A stretch of DNA of 64,000 bases, from NCBI GenBank assembly GCA_019634165.1, contig JAHQVT010000006.1:806001-870000 (forward strand), written 5' to 3'. Source of the stretch: Rhodospirillales bacterium. Lineage in GTDB: Bacteria; Pseudomonadota; Alphaproteobacteria; Rhodospirillales; Thalassospiraceae. Made by a program: the position numbers and the translations under genes. How positions within the stretch are numbered: the first letter of the stretch is position 1; each line of letters begins with the position of its first letter. Below are positions 19,132 to 27,093 of this stretch, in pieces. The notes beneath the pieces are model-generated. The model saw only the letters and a list, made by a program, of their open reading frames with translations. It made no database searches and was not told the origin of the DNA.

Positions 19132-21194
19132 AATGACTGCCCCAGACTGATATAGAATTGGTAATTGTCATCAATATTTTTACGCTTATCAAGTGGCACA
19201 GCAACATCAAAACGCAGCGGCCCAACCGGGGTATAATACCTAAACCCAAGACCGGTCGCCCACAGAAGCGACAAGTCTTCAGGTTCGCTTCGGGAATAGA
19301 CATTCCCCCCTTCGACAAACGGGACAATGCCGAAACTTTCGGTAATTCGGGCACGGAATTCGAAACCGACCTCCAAAACGGAACGCCCACCTACCGGGTC
19401 CCCGTCATCCGCCAACGGACCGACCTTTTGGTATTCATACCCACGGATCGAACCACCACCACCGGAATAGAACCGTTTGTTCGATGGCAAATCACCGCGT
19501 TCCTCACCAATGATCATCCCCGTACGTGCCCTTGCGGCAAGAACGTAGTCACCATCATCATCAATGGACAAATATTGCGACCCGTCAAGCGAAACCGATG
19601 TGAAGTTCGTATCCTTGTCACTCAAGCCCATATAGGGCGAAACATTGACTTCAAAGCGTGTGCCTTTGGTCGGATCAAGTGGGTTATCGGTATTGTCATG
19701 GCGTAAAATTCCGCGCAAGCCAGCCAGATAGAACTGTTCGTTCGGTGCATCTGATCCGGTCAGGTTGGAATATTCCGCCGTCACACCCAATGTCCCGGAC
19801 CAGTTTTCACCCAACGGGCGCTGAACCCCGACAAAACTGTCAACGGTTTCACCCTGATAGGCGTCTGTATCGTTGTTTTTCGCATTTGCATCGGCAACAA
19901 GCGCCTGACGACGGCGCAAGAATTGCGGTTTGCGGAATTCTGCGGTCAACCCTTGCTCGAACCCGGATGCCTCTATCCCAAGACGCAACCTTTCACCCGC
20001 ACCGAAAAAGTTACGATGCTCCCAAAACGCGTTGGTGCCAATCCCATCGGCAGTGGAAAAGTCCACCCCGCCACCGATTGATCGCATTTTGCGTTCAACA
20101 ACCTTGATCTCAACCGGGATTTCACCGCTTTCGCCTACTGGCCCGTCGACCTTGACGATAACGCTGTCAAACAGGTTCGTTTGTGCCAGATTGCGGCGTG
20201 TTGTGCGCACATGATCTGGGCTATAACGCTCTCCGGCATCCCAACTACGGTAACCGGCAATAAAGTCGGTATCGACGTCTTGTGCACCCTTGACGGTCAC
20301 GGCGCCAAAATTCGCCTGCCGCCCGGTTTCAATGCCGTATTTAACAGATATCGTTTTTTGTGCGGTATCGGCCATGATGGTACGTTTGGTCGCCTTGACC
20401 AGCGGGTATCCCTGATCACGGATGATATCAACGCCAAACTGTTCCCCCAGAATGATCGGTTCCGCCGTTGCACGTTGTCCGATCTGCAAACGGGTTTTTT
20501 CAAGTTCCTCGTCCGTTGCGGAACGTTCGACCACCTGATCAGGGTAGGTAATAACAAGATCAACGGACGAAATCAGATAAGGTGTGCCGACATCAATCAC
20601 ATAGGTCAAAACAACCGGTGCAGGACCAGTTCCCTGACTATCCTGACGGGCCACACTGGCCTCACTGGCCTGACTATCCTGACTTTCTTCACCCAAGGCA
20701 TCTTGGGCCGCACCCGGCAAATTCCGGGATGTTTCCGAACTACTTTCATCCACCTTATCGCCAAAGAACCCACCAAACAGATCGCCATTCTGCTCTAAGG
20801 CTTTCTCCTGAATATCAAAGGTGATTTGACCATCATAAAAACCGTTGGATCGCAACACCGCCTGAAAGCGTTCGACATCATCTTCAGCCCGGCGTTGCAG
20901 ACCGGCACGTGATGCGGTTGGACGCGATTGCAAACGACGCGCAGTACTTGCCGCCTCAAGGGCTGCAATCAAATCTTCTTCCAGCGGATCAATACCGGTT
21001 ATTTCCACCTCATAAGGGATGGTCGAATGCAAATCATCCTGCGCAAGAACATCATCCGCCGAGGAGCCAAACCCAAGTACACTAAACCCTTCGCCTGATG
21101 AACACGCAGCCAGCAACGTTCCCGCCATCAAAAGCGGGACAAACGCAGCGCGTCGTCCATATGATCTAAAGTTACGAAGGGTGCTGTTTTTCAA
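19128..21194 (-). CDS. tamA: Outer-membrane BamA-family protein TamA
   Basis: A protein of about 688 residues from TTG at 21194, which has AAGGA ten bases upstream; an ATG at 21293 is in frame but has no ribosome-binding site. The N-terminus KNSTLRNFRSYGRRAAF leads into a hydrophobic run ending LLMAGTLLAAC, a lipobox-like signal. POTRA domains occupy about 65-370, with an acidic low-complexity insert at about 160-200. The C-terminal half is a 16-strand Omp85 barrel with GGGGSIRGYEYQ, ending in Phe (ISLGQSF), the barrel insertion signal. It works with TamB. Confidence 0.9.
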   Translation of the reverse strand: MKNSTLRNFRSYGRRAAFVPLLMAGTLLAACSSGEGFSVLGFGSSADDVLAQDDLHSTIPYEVEITGIDPLEEDLIAALEAASTARRLQSRPTASRAGLQRRAEDDVERFQAVLRSNGFYDGQITFDIQEKALEQNGDLFGGFFGDKVDESSSETSRNLPGAAQDALGEESQDSQASEASVARQDSQGTGPAPVVLTYVIDVGTPYLISSVDLVITYPDQVVERSATDEELEKTRLQIGQRATAEPIILGEQFGVDIIRDQGYPLVKATKRTIMADTAQKTISVKYGIETGRQANFGAVTVKGAQDVDTDFIAGYRSWDAGERYSPDHVRTTRRNLAQTNLFDSVIVKVDGPVGESGEIPVEIKVVERKMRSIGGGVDFSTADGIGTNAFWEHRNFFGAGERLRLGIEASGFEQGLTAEFRKPQFLRRRQALVADANAKNNDTDAYQGETVDSFVGVQRPLGENWSGTLGVTAEYSNLTGSDAPNEQFYLAGLRGILRHDNTDNPLDPTKGTRFEVNVSPYMGLSDKDTNFTSVSLDGSQYLSIDDDGDYVLAARARTGMIIGEERGDLPSNKRFYSGGGGSIRGYEYQKVGPLADDGDPVGGRSVLEVGFEFRARITESFGIVPFVEGGNVYSRSEPEDLSLLWATGLGFRYYTPVGPLRFDVAVPLDKRKNIDDNYQFYISLGQSF

Positions 21195-21383
21195 AAACGT
21201 CGTATCCTTGTGGTTCCCGTCAGAACGCTTATTGCCCAACCGGTAGATGCCGGTTTCTACCCTGAATGAAGGTATTTTCAAGCTCGTTCTCATATATGAT
21301 GCATATCAGAACGAGAGCATCAAAACTTTCAACGCAGCCATCTGAAAACACCATATTTTCATTCAGCTTACAGGTCGAGTGCC

Positions 21384-21418
21384 AGCTATGCCAAATCCCA
21401 TGAAAAAAAGGCATAGCT
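21384..21418. promoter_or_regulatory. Inverted repeat upstream of the leader ORF
   Basis: Perfect 9-base arms AGCTATGCC (21384-21392) and GGCATAGCT (21410-21418) are separated by 17 bases that include a run of seven A. The right arm ends one base before the ATG of the 31-codon ORF and covers its Shine-Dalgarno region. It could be an operator, or an RNA hairpin controlling translation. The tamA-to-GNAT interval (21195-21513) holds no other gene I can support. Confidence 0.5.
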
Positions 21419-21514
21419 ATGAACGATAAACGCGCTTGTGAGATTTTTGGTTTGAGCGTACCGGAAGTTAAGCGCACCATGTTTGCCATGTTCCATTGCA
21501 GGAGGTCCACCTAG
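21419..21514 (+). CDS. 31-codon leader ORF overlapping the GNAT/ATP-grasp gene
   Basis: ATG at 21419 is preceded by AAAAAAAGG at a normal distance. The ORF runs 31 codons, beginning MNDKRACEIFGLSVPE and ending FHCRRST, and stops at TAG 21512-21514. That stop shares its last base with the GTG start of the ligase gene (TAGTG). The overlap indicates translational coupling. The peptide is short, basic at its C-terminus, has two Cys, and resembles part of a helix-turn-helix. It could be a leader peptide, a regulator, or even a substrate of the neighbouring ligase. I recognise no family. Confidence 0.4.
   Translation: MNDKRACEIFGLSVPEVKRTMFAMFHCRRST
21501..21505 (+). promoter_or_regulatory. Ribosome-binding site deciding a GTG start
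   Basis: GGAGG stands eight bases before GTG 21514 and lies inside the leader ORF. It makes GTG the start of the ligase gene in preference to the in-frame TTG at 21496, which overlaps the site itself. Confidence 0.75.
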
Positions 21515-23490
21515 TGGCTTCGACCCAGACCACCAACACTGTCATTATTCGCAATGCTGTTCGTTCCGATCTTGATGGGCTTTGCGCCCTTGAGACGGCT
21601 AATTTCCAAAGTGACGTTATATCCCGCGCTTCGTTCTCCCGCTTTTTGCGGCAGGCATCCGCGCGCCTGTTGGTTGCCGATGCGGGCGATGCCGACAAGC
21701 CGTCCATTGTTGGATATGGTTTATTGTTGCTGCGCGCCAATACTGTCACGGCACGAATTTACTCATTGGCGATTGAACAAGATTGGCGTGGCAAAGGTCT
21801 TGGTACCCAGCTTTTGGCAGGATTGGAAAATCTGGCGATGGAAGCAGGGTGCCATCGCATGCGCCTTGAAGTTCGCACCAAAAACGGTACCGCACGTAAT
21901 CTATATGAACGCCATGGCTATCTAAAAATTGCCGATCTTCCGGGCTATTACGAAGATGGCGAAGACGGCATTCGTCTGGAACATGCCCTATATGATGGGC
22001 AAACCGATATTTCGCCCGCCGTTGCCACCGGCGCACCATTGATCCTTGTTGATCGCCTGTCGGATCAGCGCTTTGCCGTATCTGGTGCACGTGTGATGCG
22101 TGTGCGCGATTATCTTGCCCTTGATCATGGTGTGCGTAACCGCCGCGTGATCAATCTGTGCCAATCCTATGAATATCTATCGCGCGGTTATTATTGCAGC
22201 CTTCTGGCCGCGGCACGTGCAGAACGTGTCATCCCCGAAGCAGACGTTCTTTTGGATTTGAACTGGAAACGTCTGCAAAAATCATCACGATCCGAACTCA
22301 GTCCCCAGATTTTGGATGCGCTGGAAAAATCCGGCCACACCGCCGATCAGGCACCGGATCATATCGATGTCTATTTCGGCCGCACCACGGATAAACGGTT
22401 CCGCAAGATCGCCGAACGCGCGTTTGATCAGTTCCGCTGCCCGATTTTGCGCCTGCATCTAAACAGGCAGGACCGCAAGATTTTGCGCGAAATCGAAGCC
22501 CCGTCACTAGGTCAGCTTGATGACAGCAATCTGGCTGAATTCGAAGCCGCCTTGCGGGCCTATTTGCGTGGCCGTGTTCGCAAACAGGGCAACGTTACAC
22601 CGCCAACCGCCCTTGTTGCGATCCTACATGATCCGAACGATCCACTACCGCCATCAGATGCGGAAGCATTGGCTAATTTCGTTCAGGCCGCTGCCGATCT
22701 TGGTGCAAAGGCCGAATTGATCACAGCCAAGGATTTCCATCATCTGTCGGAATTTGACGCCCTTCTGATCCGTGAAACCACCGCCCTTGATCACCACACC
22801 TATCGCTTTGCCAAGCGCGCGGTGAAAGAAGGCATTCCGGTAATTGATGATCCAGATTCCATGTTGCGTTGTACCAACAAGGTTTATCTGGCGGAATTGC
22901 TGCGCACCCATCGTATTCCCGCACCCAAAAGTGCGATTTTCGATAAGCGCCGCATTGCCGAAATCGGTAAACAGTTCAGCTTCCCGTCGGTTCTAAAAGT
23001 ACCTGACGGATGCTTTTCACGCGGCGTGCGCAAAGTAAAATCGCCAAGCCATTTGGCCGAAGTTGCTGGTGAAATGTTCAAAAACTCCGAACTTCTTGTC
23101 ATCCAGGAATATGTCGAAACGACATTTGACTGGCGGATCGGTGTTCTTGGCGGTGAGGCGATTTTTGCCAGCCGCTATTTCATGGCGCCGGGCCATTGGC
23201 AGATCGTCAAACATGAAGACGATGGCAAAAGCTTTGAAGAAGGTGGTTTTGAAACCGTTGCGGTTGAAGACGCCCCGCAAGACATTGTTGCCGTCGCCCT
23301 TGCATCGGCCCGACTGATGGGCGATGGCCTTTATGGTGTCGATGTTAAGGAAACGCCGCACGGCCCGATGGTCATTGAAGTCAACGACAACCCCAATATC
23401 GATGCCGGGGTTGAGGATGTTGTACTGGGGATGGAGCTCTATCGTCGCATCATCGCCCACCTGCTGGGCAAGATCGCACGTCCTTATTAG
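21514..23490 (+). CDS. GNAT acetyltransferase fused to RimK-like ATP-grasp ligase
   Basis: A 658-residue three-part protein. Residues about 6-150 are a GNAT domain (acetyl-CoA loop RGKGLG, RNLYERHGY at the end). About 165-330 is a RimK-like ATP-grasp N-terminal domain of the RLAN type (LVDRLSDQRF, then INLCQSYEYLSRGYYCSLLA). About 400-650 is ATP-grasp, with FPSVLKVPDGCFSRGV for ATP binding and EVNDNPNIDAG for magnesium. RimK-like enzymes join amino acids to amines or peptides through an acyl phosphate. Comparative genomics has predicted that this family makes or modifies peptides together with the GNAT/peptidase fusion found here on the opposite strand. Substrate unknown. Confidence 0.88.
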   Translation: MASTQTTNTVIIRNAVRSDLDGLCALETANFQSDVISRASFSRFLRQASARLLVADAGDADKPSIVGYGLLLLRANTVTARIYSLAIEQDWRGKGLGTQLLAGLENLAMEAGCHRMRLEVRTKNGTARNLYERHGYLKIADLPGYYEDGEDGIRLEHALYDGQTDISPAVATGAPLILVDRLSDQRFAVSGARVMRVRDYLALDHGVRNRRVINLCQSYEYLSRGYYCSLLAAARAERVIPEADVLLDLNWKRLQKSSRSELSPQILDALEKSGHTADQAPDHIDVYFGRTTDKRFRKIAERAFDQFRCPILRLHLNRQDRKILREIEAPSLGQLDDSNLAEFEAALRAYLRGRVRKQGNVTPPTALVAILHDPNDPLPPSDAEALANFVQAAADLGAKAELITAKDFHHLSEFDALLIRETTALDHHTYRFAKRAVKEGIPVIDDPDSMLRCTNKVYLAELLRTHRIPAPKSAIFDKRRIAEIGKQFSFPSVLKVPDGCFSRGVRKVKSPSHLAEVAGEMFKNSELLVIQEYVETTFDWRIGVLGGEAIFASRYFMAPGHWQIVKHEDDGKSFEEGGFETVAVEDAPQDIVAVALASARLMGDGLYGVDVKETPHGPMVIEVNDNPNIDAGVEDVVLGMELYRRIIAHLLGKIARPY

Positions 23491-23520
23491 GACAGCATTT
23501 CGACAGATAACATCAAAAGA

Positions 23521-23543
23521 AAGGCCGGGTTTTACCCGGCCTT
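23521..23543. terminator. Bidirectional terminator between the ligase and peptidase genes
   Basis: Ten-base arms AAGGCCGGGT and ACCCGGCCTT (23521-23530, 23534-23543) have a 3-base loop and T-runs on both strands. It overlaps the last codons of the peptidase gene. Confidence 0.85.
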
Positions 23544-24713
23544 TTTGCCAATGAATACAGAAGCTTGCAGCTTATCACGGCCATAGCGCGCCATAAGATC
23601 GAACTCATGACGCAAGATCGGCACAGAAACGCAATCACTGCCGGTAAACGGTTCATGGTCATCGCCAATGTCTGGATCGCTGACATAGACAAACCGGTCA
23701 TCAAAGCCTGACACCACGACCCAATGCGGGATTTTATCGCCGTAAATTCGATATTGGCTGATCAAGACCAGTGCCATCTGCCCCTGCTGTGTACGCTGTT
23801 CAATCTCGGCGATCCCAAACGCACCTGTGGTGATCGGAATACCGGCCTCTTGTGCCTGCCGGGCGAAATCATAATGCACCAGTTCGACCACTTCGCGGTT
23901 CTTTGCTTTACGCACCGTATCGACGAATAACGGGCCATCGCGGCTGCTGAATACTTCAACGTCAAAGCCACGTTTATATGCCGCCAATGCCAAGCCCAGC
24001 GGGCCACACCCACCATGCCCAGACGTCATGAATACGGTGGTCGCCTCACGCCAAAGCGAAACTTCAAGATTGCGATCCATCTCAACGCTGGGATCAAGCG
24101 CATTCATCGCCATCATCAGGGACGCTGGCCCACAGGTAAAGGGCAGTGTTTGGTGATAAAAATGGATCGGCGATGGCAGGCGCAAAGTATCTGGGACCAA
24201 GACCCGTTCCATCCGAAGCGCATCGGAATGATCCGGGTAATAGTCGGGATAAAGTGCAAATTCCTTGTACCCTGCGGCACGAAACAGACTGATCGCAGTT
24301 TTGTTGTTTTGGCTAACTTCAAGCCGCAAGATGGGTGCGCCAAAATCAAGACTGCATTCTTCTGCCTGCGCCAGAAGCAACCGCCCTATCCCCTGCCCGC
24401 ATCGTTGTGGGGCAACGGCCATTGAATAAAGCCGTGCCAAGGCGACATTTCGGCGGAAAATAACCAGCCCATAGCCAACAAGGTCCCCCCCATCATGGGC
24501 AACAATCAGGCGCGCGGTTTCACTTCCGACAAAACGTTTGAACGCACGTCGGTTCAGTCGATCATTCTCAAAGGATTGGTTTTCAATTTCACAAAGCGCG
24601 TCAATATCGCCAGTTTGTGCCAATCGAAATTCTATATTGGCGTTTTCGCGCGTCTTCAAAGTCACACCTGCATTAGATGACCCAAGGTCGATATTTATTC
24701 GCATAGTCGCCAT
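23532..24713 (-). CDS. GNAT acetyltransferase fused to C39-like peptidase (DUF3335)
   Basis: A protein of about 393 residues. Residues about 25-175 are a GNAT domain (CGQGIGRLLL acetyl-CoA loop, ISLFRAAGY). The rest is a papain-like C39-type peptidase: YHQTLPFTCGPASL gives the oxyanion Gln and nucleophile Cys194, IPHWVVVSGF gives His330, and SDPDIG gives the Asp. It has no signal peptide and no ABC-transporter part, so it should act in the cytoplasm. The start at 24713 is preferred over TTG 24773; ATG 24704 is also possible. It faces the ligase gene tail to tail and is its predicted partner. Confidence 0.88.
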   Translation of the reverse strand: MATMRINIDLGSSNAGVTLKTRENANIEFRLAQTGDIDALCEIENQSFENDRLNRRAFKRFVGSETARLIVAHDGGDLVGYGLVIFRRNVALARLYSMAVAPQRCGQGIGRLLLAQAEECSLDFGAPILRLEVSQNNKTAISLFRAAGYKEFALYPDYYPDHSDALRMERVLVPDTLRLPSPIHFYHQTLPFTCGPASLMMAMNALDPSVEMDRNLEVSLWREATTVFMTSGHGGCGPLGLALAAYKRGFDVEVFSSRDGPLFVDTVRKAKNREVVELVHYDFARQAQEAGIPITTGAFGIAEIEQRTQQGQMALVLISQYRIYGDKIPHWVVVSGFDDRFVYVSDPDIGDDHEPFTGSDCVSVPILRHEFDLMARYGRDKLQASVFIGKKAG

Positions 24714-24760
24714 GGAAAACCGAAAAGCGATAGTGCAATTTTGGCAGGCGTGCTGTGCAA

Positions 24761-24794
24761 TTATGCGATGCAACGCAACCCGTGCATCGCATAA
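24761..24794. promoter_or_regulatory. Inverted repeat upstream of the GNAT/C39 gene
   Basis: Perfect 12-base arms TTATGCGATGCA (24761-24772) and TGCATCGCATAA (24783-24794) with a 10-base spacer lie 48-81 bases before the chosen start. No T-run follows on the minus strand, so it is more like an operator than a terminator for the DUF442 gene upstream. The binding protein is unknown. Confidence 0.55.
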
Positions 24795-24809
24795 CTGTAT
24801 ATCGGGGTA

Positions 24810-25223
24810 TTACCCGCGTGCTGCAATACGCGGCAAAAGCGGCGACATATCATAACCGGCATCTGCTGCTGATTTGATAATGTCCTGAACCGGCAGTTTT
24901 CCCGCTTTGGCAAGCGACCAAAGGATCGTGCAACGTGTCCCGCTGCGGCAATAGGCGAATACCGGCTTGGGTGCCTCGGCAAGGTTCTTGGCAAAACTAT
25001 CGGCATCCTCATCCGAAACATTGCCACTTGCAACAGGCTGAAACAGCGCGGTCATCCCCAGTTCTTCCGCCTTAGACGCAACTTCGGCAAATGACGGCTG
25101 ACCCGGATCTTCATCATCTGGACGATTACAGATGATGGTTTTGTATCCGGCTTTGGCAATCTCGTCGATCGCCTCAAGCGGCAATTGCGCGGATACAGTC
25201 AGTTCATCACTCAGGCGTTTCAT
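24810..25223 (-). CDS. TIGR01244/DUF442 family phosphatase-fold sulfurtransferase-like protein
   Basis: A 137-residue protein of the dual-specificity-phosphatase-like DUF442 family (beta-lactamase-hydrolase-like, TIGR01244). It shows TVSAQLPLEAI, IICNRPDDED and the P-loop-like FAYCRSGTRCTIL with the active Cys near residue 92. Family members commonly sit with persulfide dioxygenases, rhodaneses and DUF2892 proteins and are thought to act in sulfide or persulfide metabolism. Here a DUF2892 gene lies upstream on the same strand, which supports that reading, but no dioxygenase is present in the window. Confidence 0.82.
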   Translation of the reverse strand: MKRLSDELTVSAQLPLEAIDEIAKAGYKTIICNRPDDEDPGQPSFAEVASKAEELGMTALFQPVASGNVSDEDADSFAKNLAEAPKPVFAYCRSGTRCTILWSLAKAGKLPVQDIIKSAADAGYDMSPLLPRIAARG

Positions 25224-25273
25224 TTTTCTATTCCGTTATTCGTGATCATTCGTCATCGCCGTAAAACTTAACC

Positions 25274-25315
25274 GACTGCGGGCCCCTTCAAACCACGCGG
25301 GGATACTCCGCAGTC
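25274..25315 (-). other. Stem-loop between the DUF2892 and DUF442 genes
   Basis: GACTGCGG (25274-25281) pairs with CCGCAGTC (25308-25315), with an inner CCCC/GGGG pairing. It lies between the two minus-strand genes and has no clear T-run. It may limit read-through or act as an operator. Confidence 0.4.
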
Positions 25316-25395
25316 AGCTAATGAATGCGACTATAGCGCGCTGATCACAACACTTCGAATAGAAAATTAGTGTGATGAAACAAACTTCAACCGCT

Positions 25396-25620
25396 TTATT
25401 TAGACAAAGGACAAGTTCGCAAGCCGAACAACATATAAAGCGGGCAAAACCGCAAAGCTGCCGTGACCAACATCACAACACCAGCCGCAATCATAACCCA
25501 AGCATAAATGCCAAATGCCATGCTTTCGCCCTCGGGGGCTGCAACCACGAACGGTAAAGCAAGTAATGCCACACCAACAACAGCGCGCAACAAACGATCA
25601 ACCAATCCAACGTTTTTCAT
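25396..25620 (-). CDS. DUF2892 family small membrane protein (YgaP-like)
   Basis: A 74-residue inner-membrane protein. It starts MKNVGLVDRLLRAVVGVALL and has two transmembrane segments with FCPLYMLFGLRTCP at the end. The DRxxR start and the C-terminal Cys pair are typical of DUF2892, the membrane domain attached to rhodanese in E. coli YgaP. The start at 25620 follows a strong GAGGAGG site; a longer frame to 25704 is not used. The probable role is in sulfane-sulfur handling with the DUF442 protein downstream. Confidence 0.85.
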   Translation of the reverse strand: MKNVGLVDRLLRAVVGVALLALPFVVAAPEGESMAFGIYAWVMIAAGVVMLVTAALRFCPLYMLFGLRTCPLSK

Positions 25621-25642
25621 GAGTTCCTCCTCAGGAATTCGC

Positions 25643-25673
25643 ACATTACATTGCAAGTTTATAACATTACATT
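25643..25673. promoter_or_regulatory. Direct repeats in the DUF2892/tenA intergenic region
   Basis: ACATTACATT occurs at 25643-25652 and again at 25664-25673, exactly 21 bases apart, two helical turns. On the minus strand the copies flank TATAAACT, a plausible -10 region for the DUF2892 gene. This layout suits a dimeric regulator. None is encoded nearby. No TPP riboswitch is visible ahead of tenA. Confidence 0.45.
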
Positions 25674-25806
25674 TTATTGGTTTACATTGACATGTCTCAA
25701 CCAAGTATCGATTGACTATCTATTGGTCGATCATACGTTTGGACTCTTGCACCACCCTTACAGTCATGTAAGAAAAGGAAAATATACGAATTTCAGGGAA
25801 CGTGCC

Positions 25807-26532
25807 GTGACGATCGAGTGCAAAAATAACGTGGCAGATTATCCGCAGTGGCAGAAATCTTTTCCTAAGGGCGCATTTTCCGATTGGCTTAAGGCATCCA
25901 ATGCCGATCAGTGGCATGGAGTTACCCACCACCCGTTTACCGATGCCTGGGGCAATGCAGAACTTCCCAAGACCAACCTCGAAAATTACCTTATTCAGGA
26001 TCATCGCTTTATTGATCAATTTGTTGCGCTATTGGCAGCGGCCGTTTCGCGGGCACCAACCCTAAAAGACCGTATTCCAGGCTGTCAGTTCCTTGCACTC
26101 CTTACCGGCGCCGAAAACACCTATTTCGAACGGTCATTTAAGGCCCTTGGTGTGTCTGATACCCCCCGCAAGGATCAACCTGATTGGCCTGCAACAGCAG
26201 AATTTAAGCAGCTGATGGCTGATGCGATCAACACCAATAGTTATGCCAACATGCTTGCCGTTCTGGCCGTGGCCGAAGGCACATATCTTGGATGGGCAAA
26301 TCGGGTGAATAACGCGCTTTCAAAACGGCCAACCGATTTCTGGTATTTCGAATGGCTTGATCTACATATTGGTGACTATTTTGAAAGTGTGGTTGCCTAT
26401 CTCAACACCCAGCTTGATGAAGTCGGCCCCAACCTAACGCAAAACGAACGGGCAAGCTGCCTGGCTTATTTTCGACGGGCGACAGAACTTGAACGTCAAT
26501 TCTTTGATACCGCATGGGGTAAACAGGAATGA
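25807..26532 (+). CDS. TenA/THI-4 family protein
   Basis: A 241-residue all-helical protein of the TenA family, which hydrolyses aminopyrimidine degradation products of thiamine or acts on related compounds. HHPFTDAWGNAELPKTNLEN, the DHRFIDQF helix and a late LDLHIGDYFESVV segment follow the family pattern; the Cys at YFxxC-type positions is not obvious, so it may be a TenA subfamily of other function. GTG at 25807 has AGGGA seven bases upstream and matches the family's N-terminus; upstream frame extension is not family-like. The GNAT gene overlaps its stop by four bases. Confidence 0.78.
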   Translation: MTIECKNNVADYPQWQKSFPKGAFSDWLKASNADQWHGVTHHPFTDAWGNAELPKTNLENYLIQDHRFIDQFVALLAAAVSRAPTLKDRIPGCQFLALLTGAENTYFERSFKALGVSDTPRKDQPDWPATAEFKQLMADAINTNSYANMLAVLAVAEGTYLGWANRVNNALSKRPTDFWYFEWLDLHIGDYFESVVAYLNTQLDEVGPNLTQNERASCLAYFRRATELERQFFDTAWGKQE

Positions 26533-27011
26533 CCGACATTCGCCCGTTCCGCACCAGTGACGCCCCTGTCATGGTCGAGATTTTTCGACGTGCCGTCGAA
26601 GAACTTGGCGCAAACACCTATAATCCTGATCAAGTTGCTGTATGGGGAAGCTTACAACCAACCGAGGAACGCTTTGCTGAATTAATGAATGATGGGCGCT
26701 GTTGTCTTGTCGCGGTGGATGGCAACGATCAAGTCGTTGCATTCACCGATTTCGAAAAAGATGGCCATATCGGTTTTCTATATGCCCTGCCCGAAATTTC
26801 AGGAAGCGGGATTGTATCCGAACTTTATGACGCGCTTGAAACCGAGGCAAAAAAACAGAAAATCGGAAAGTTGTATTCCGAAGCCAGCGAACTGGCAAAA
26901 TCCTTCCTGCTGAAAAAGGGATTTTCCGTGGTTGAACGCCGCGATTTCGAAGTCGCAGGCGTTCCAATCCATAATTATGCCGTTGAAAAACGCCTGCGGG
27001 CCCCGCGTTAA
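26529..27011 (+). CDS. GNAT family N-acetyltransferase
   Basis: A 160-residue acetyltransferase related in style to YafP-like GNAT proteins. It has an N-terminal IRPFRTSDAPVMVEIFRRAV helix, central DGHIGFLYALPEISGSGIVSEL, and C-terminal SFLLKKGFSVVERRD. Its ATG overlaps the TGA of the tenA-like gene, so the two are coupled. The substrate is unknown; co-expression with TenA does not by itself point to thiamine metabolism. Confidence 0.85.
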   Translation: MTDIRPFRTSDAPVMVEIFRRAVEELGANTYNPDQVAVWGSLQPTEERFAELMNDGRCCLVAVDGNDQVVAFTDFEKDGHIGFLYALPEISGSGIVSELYDALETEAKKQKIGKLYSEASELAKSFLLKKGFSVVERRDFEVAGVPIHNYAVEKRLRAPR

Positions 27012-27060
27012 GCTGCCCCTCAATGCCCACAGGAATACCCACAGAAATGCCCAAACCAAA

Positions 27061-27082
27061 AAGGCTGCAATCGGGCAGCCTT
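27061..27082. terminator. Bidirectional terminator between the GNAT gene and pcaB
   Basis: AAGGCTGC (27061-27068) and GCAGCCTT (27075-27082) form an 8-bp stem with a 6-base loop. A-rich and T-rich flanks serve both convergent genes. Confidence 0.75.
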
Positions 27083-27093
27083 TTGATGTTTGA

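Noticed and set aside
20181..20798. A 205-codon plus-strand frame inside tamA
   Set aside because: It is antisense to conserved POTRA coding sequence and has no start signal.
25621..25806. TPP riboswitch ahead of the tenA-like gene
   Set aside because: The conserved THI-box strings (CTGAGA and ACCTGATC types) are absent; only direct repeats are seen.
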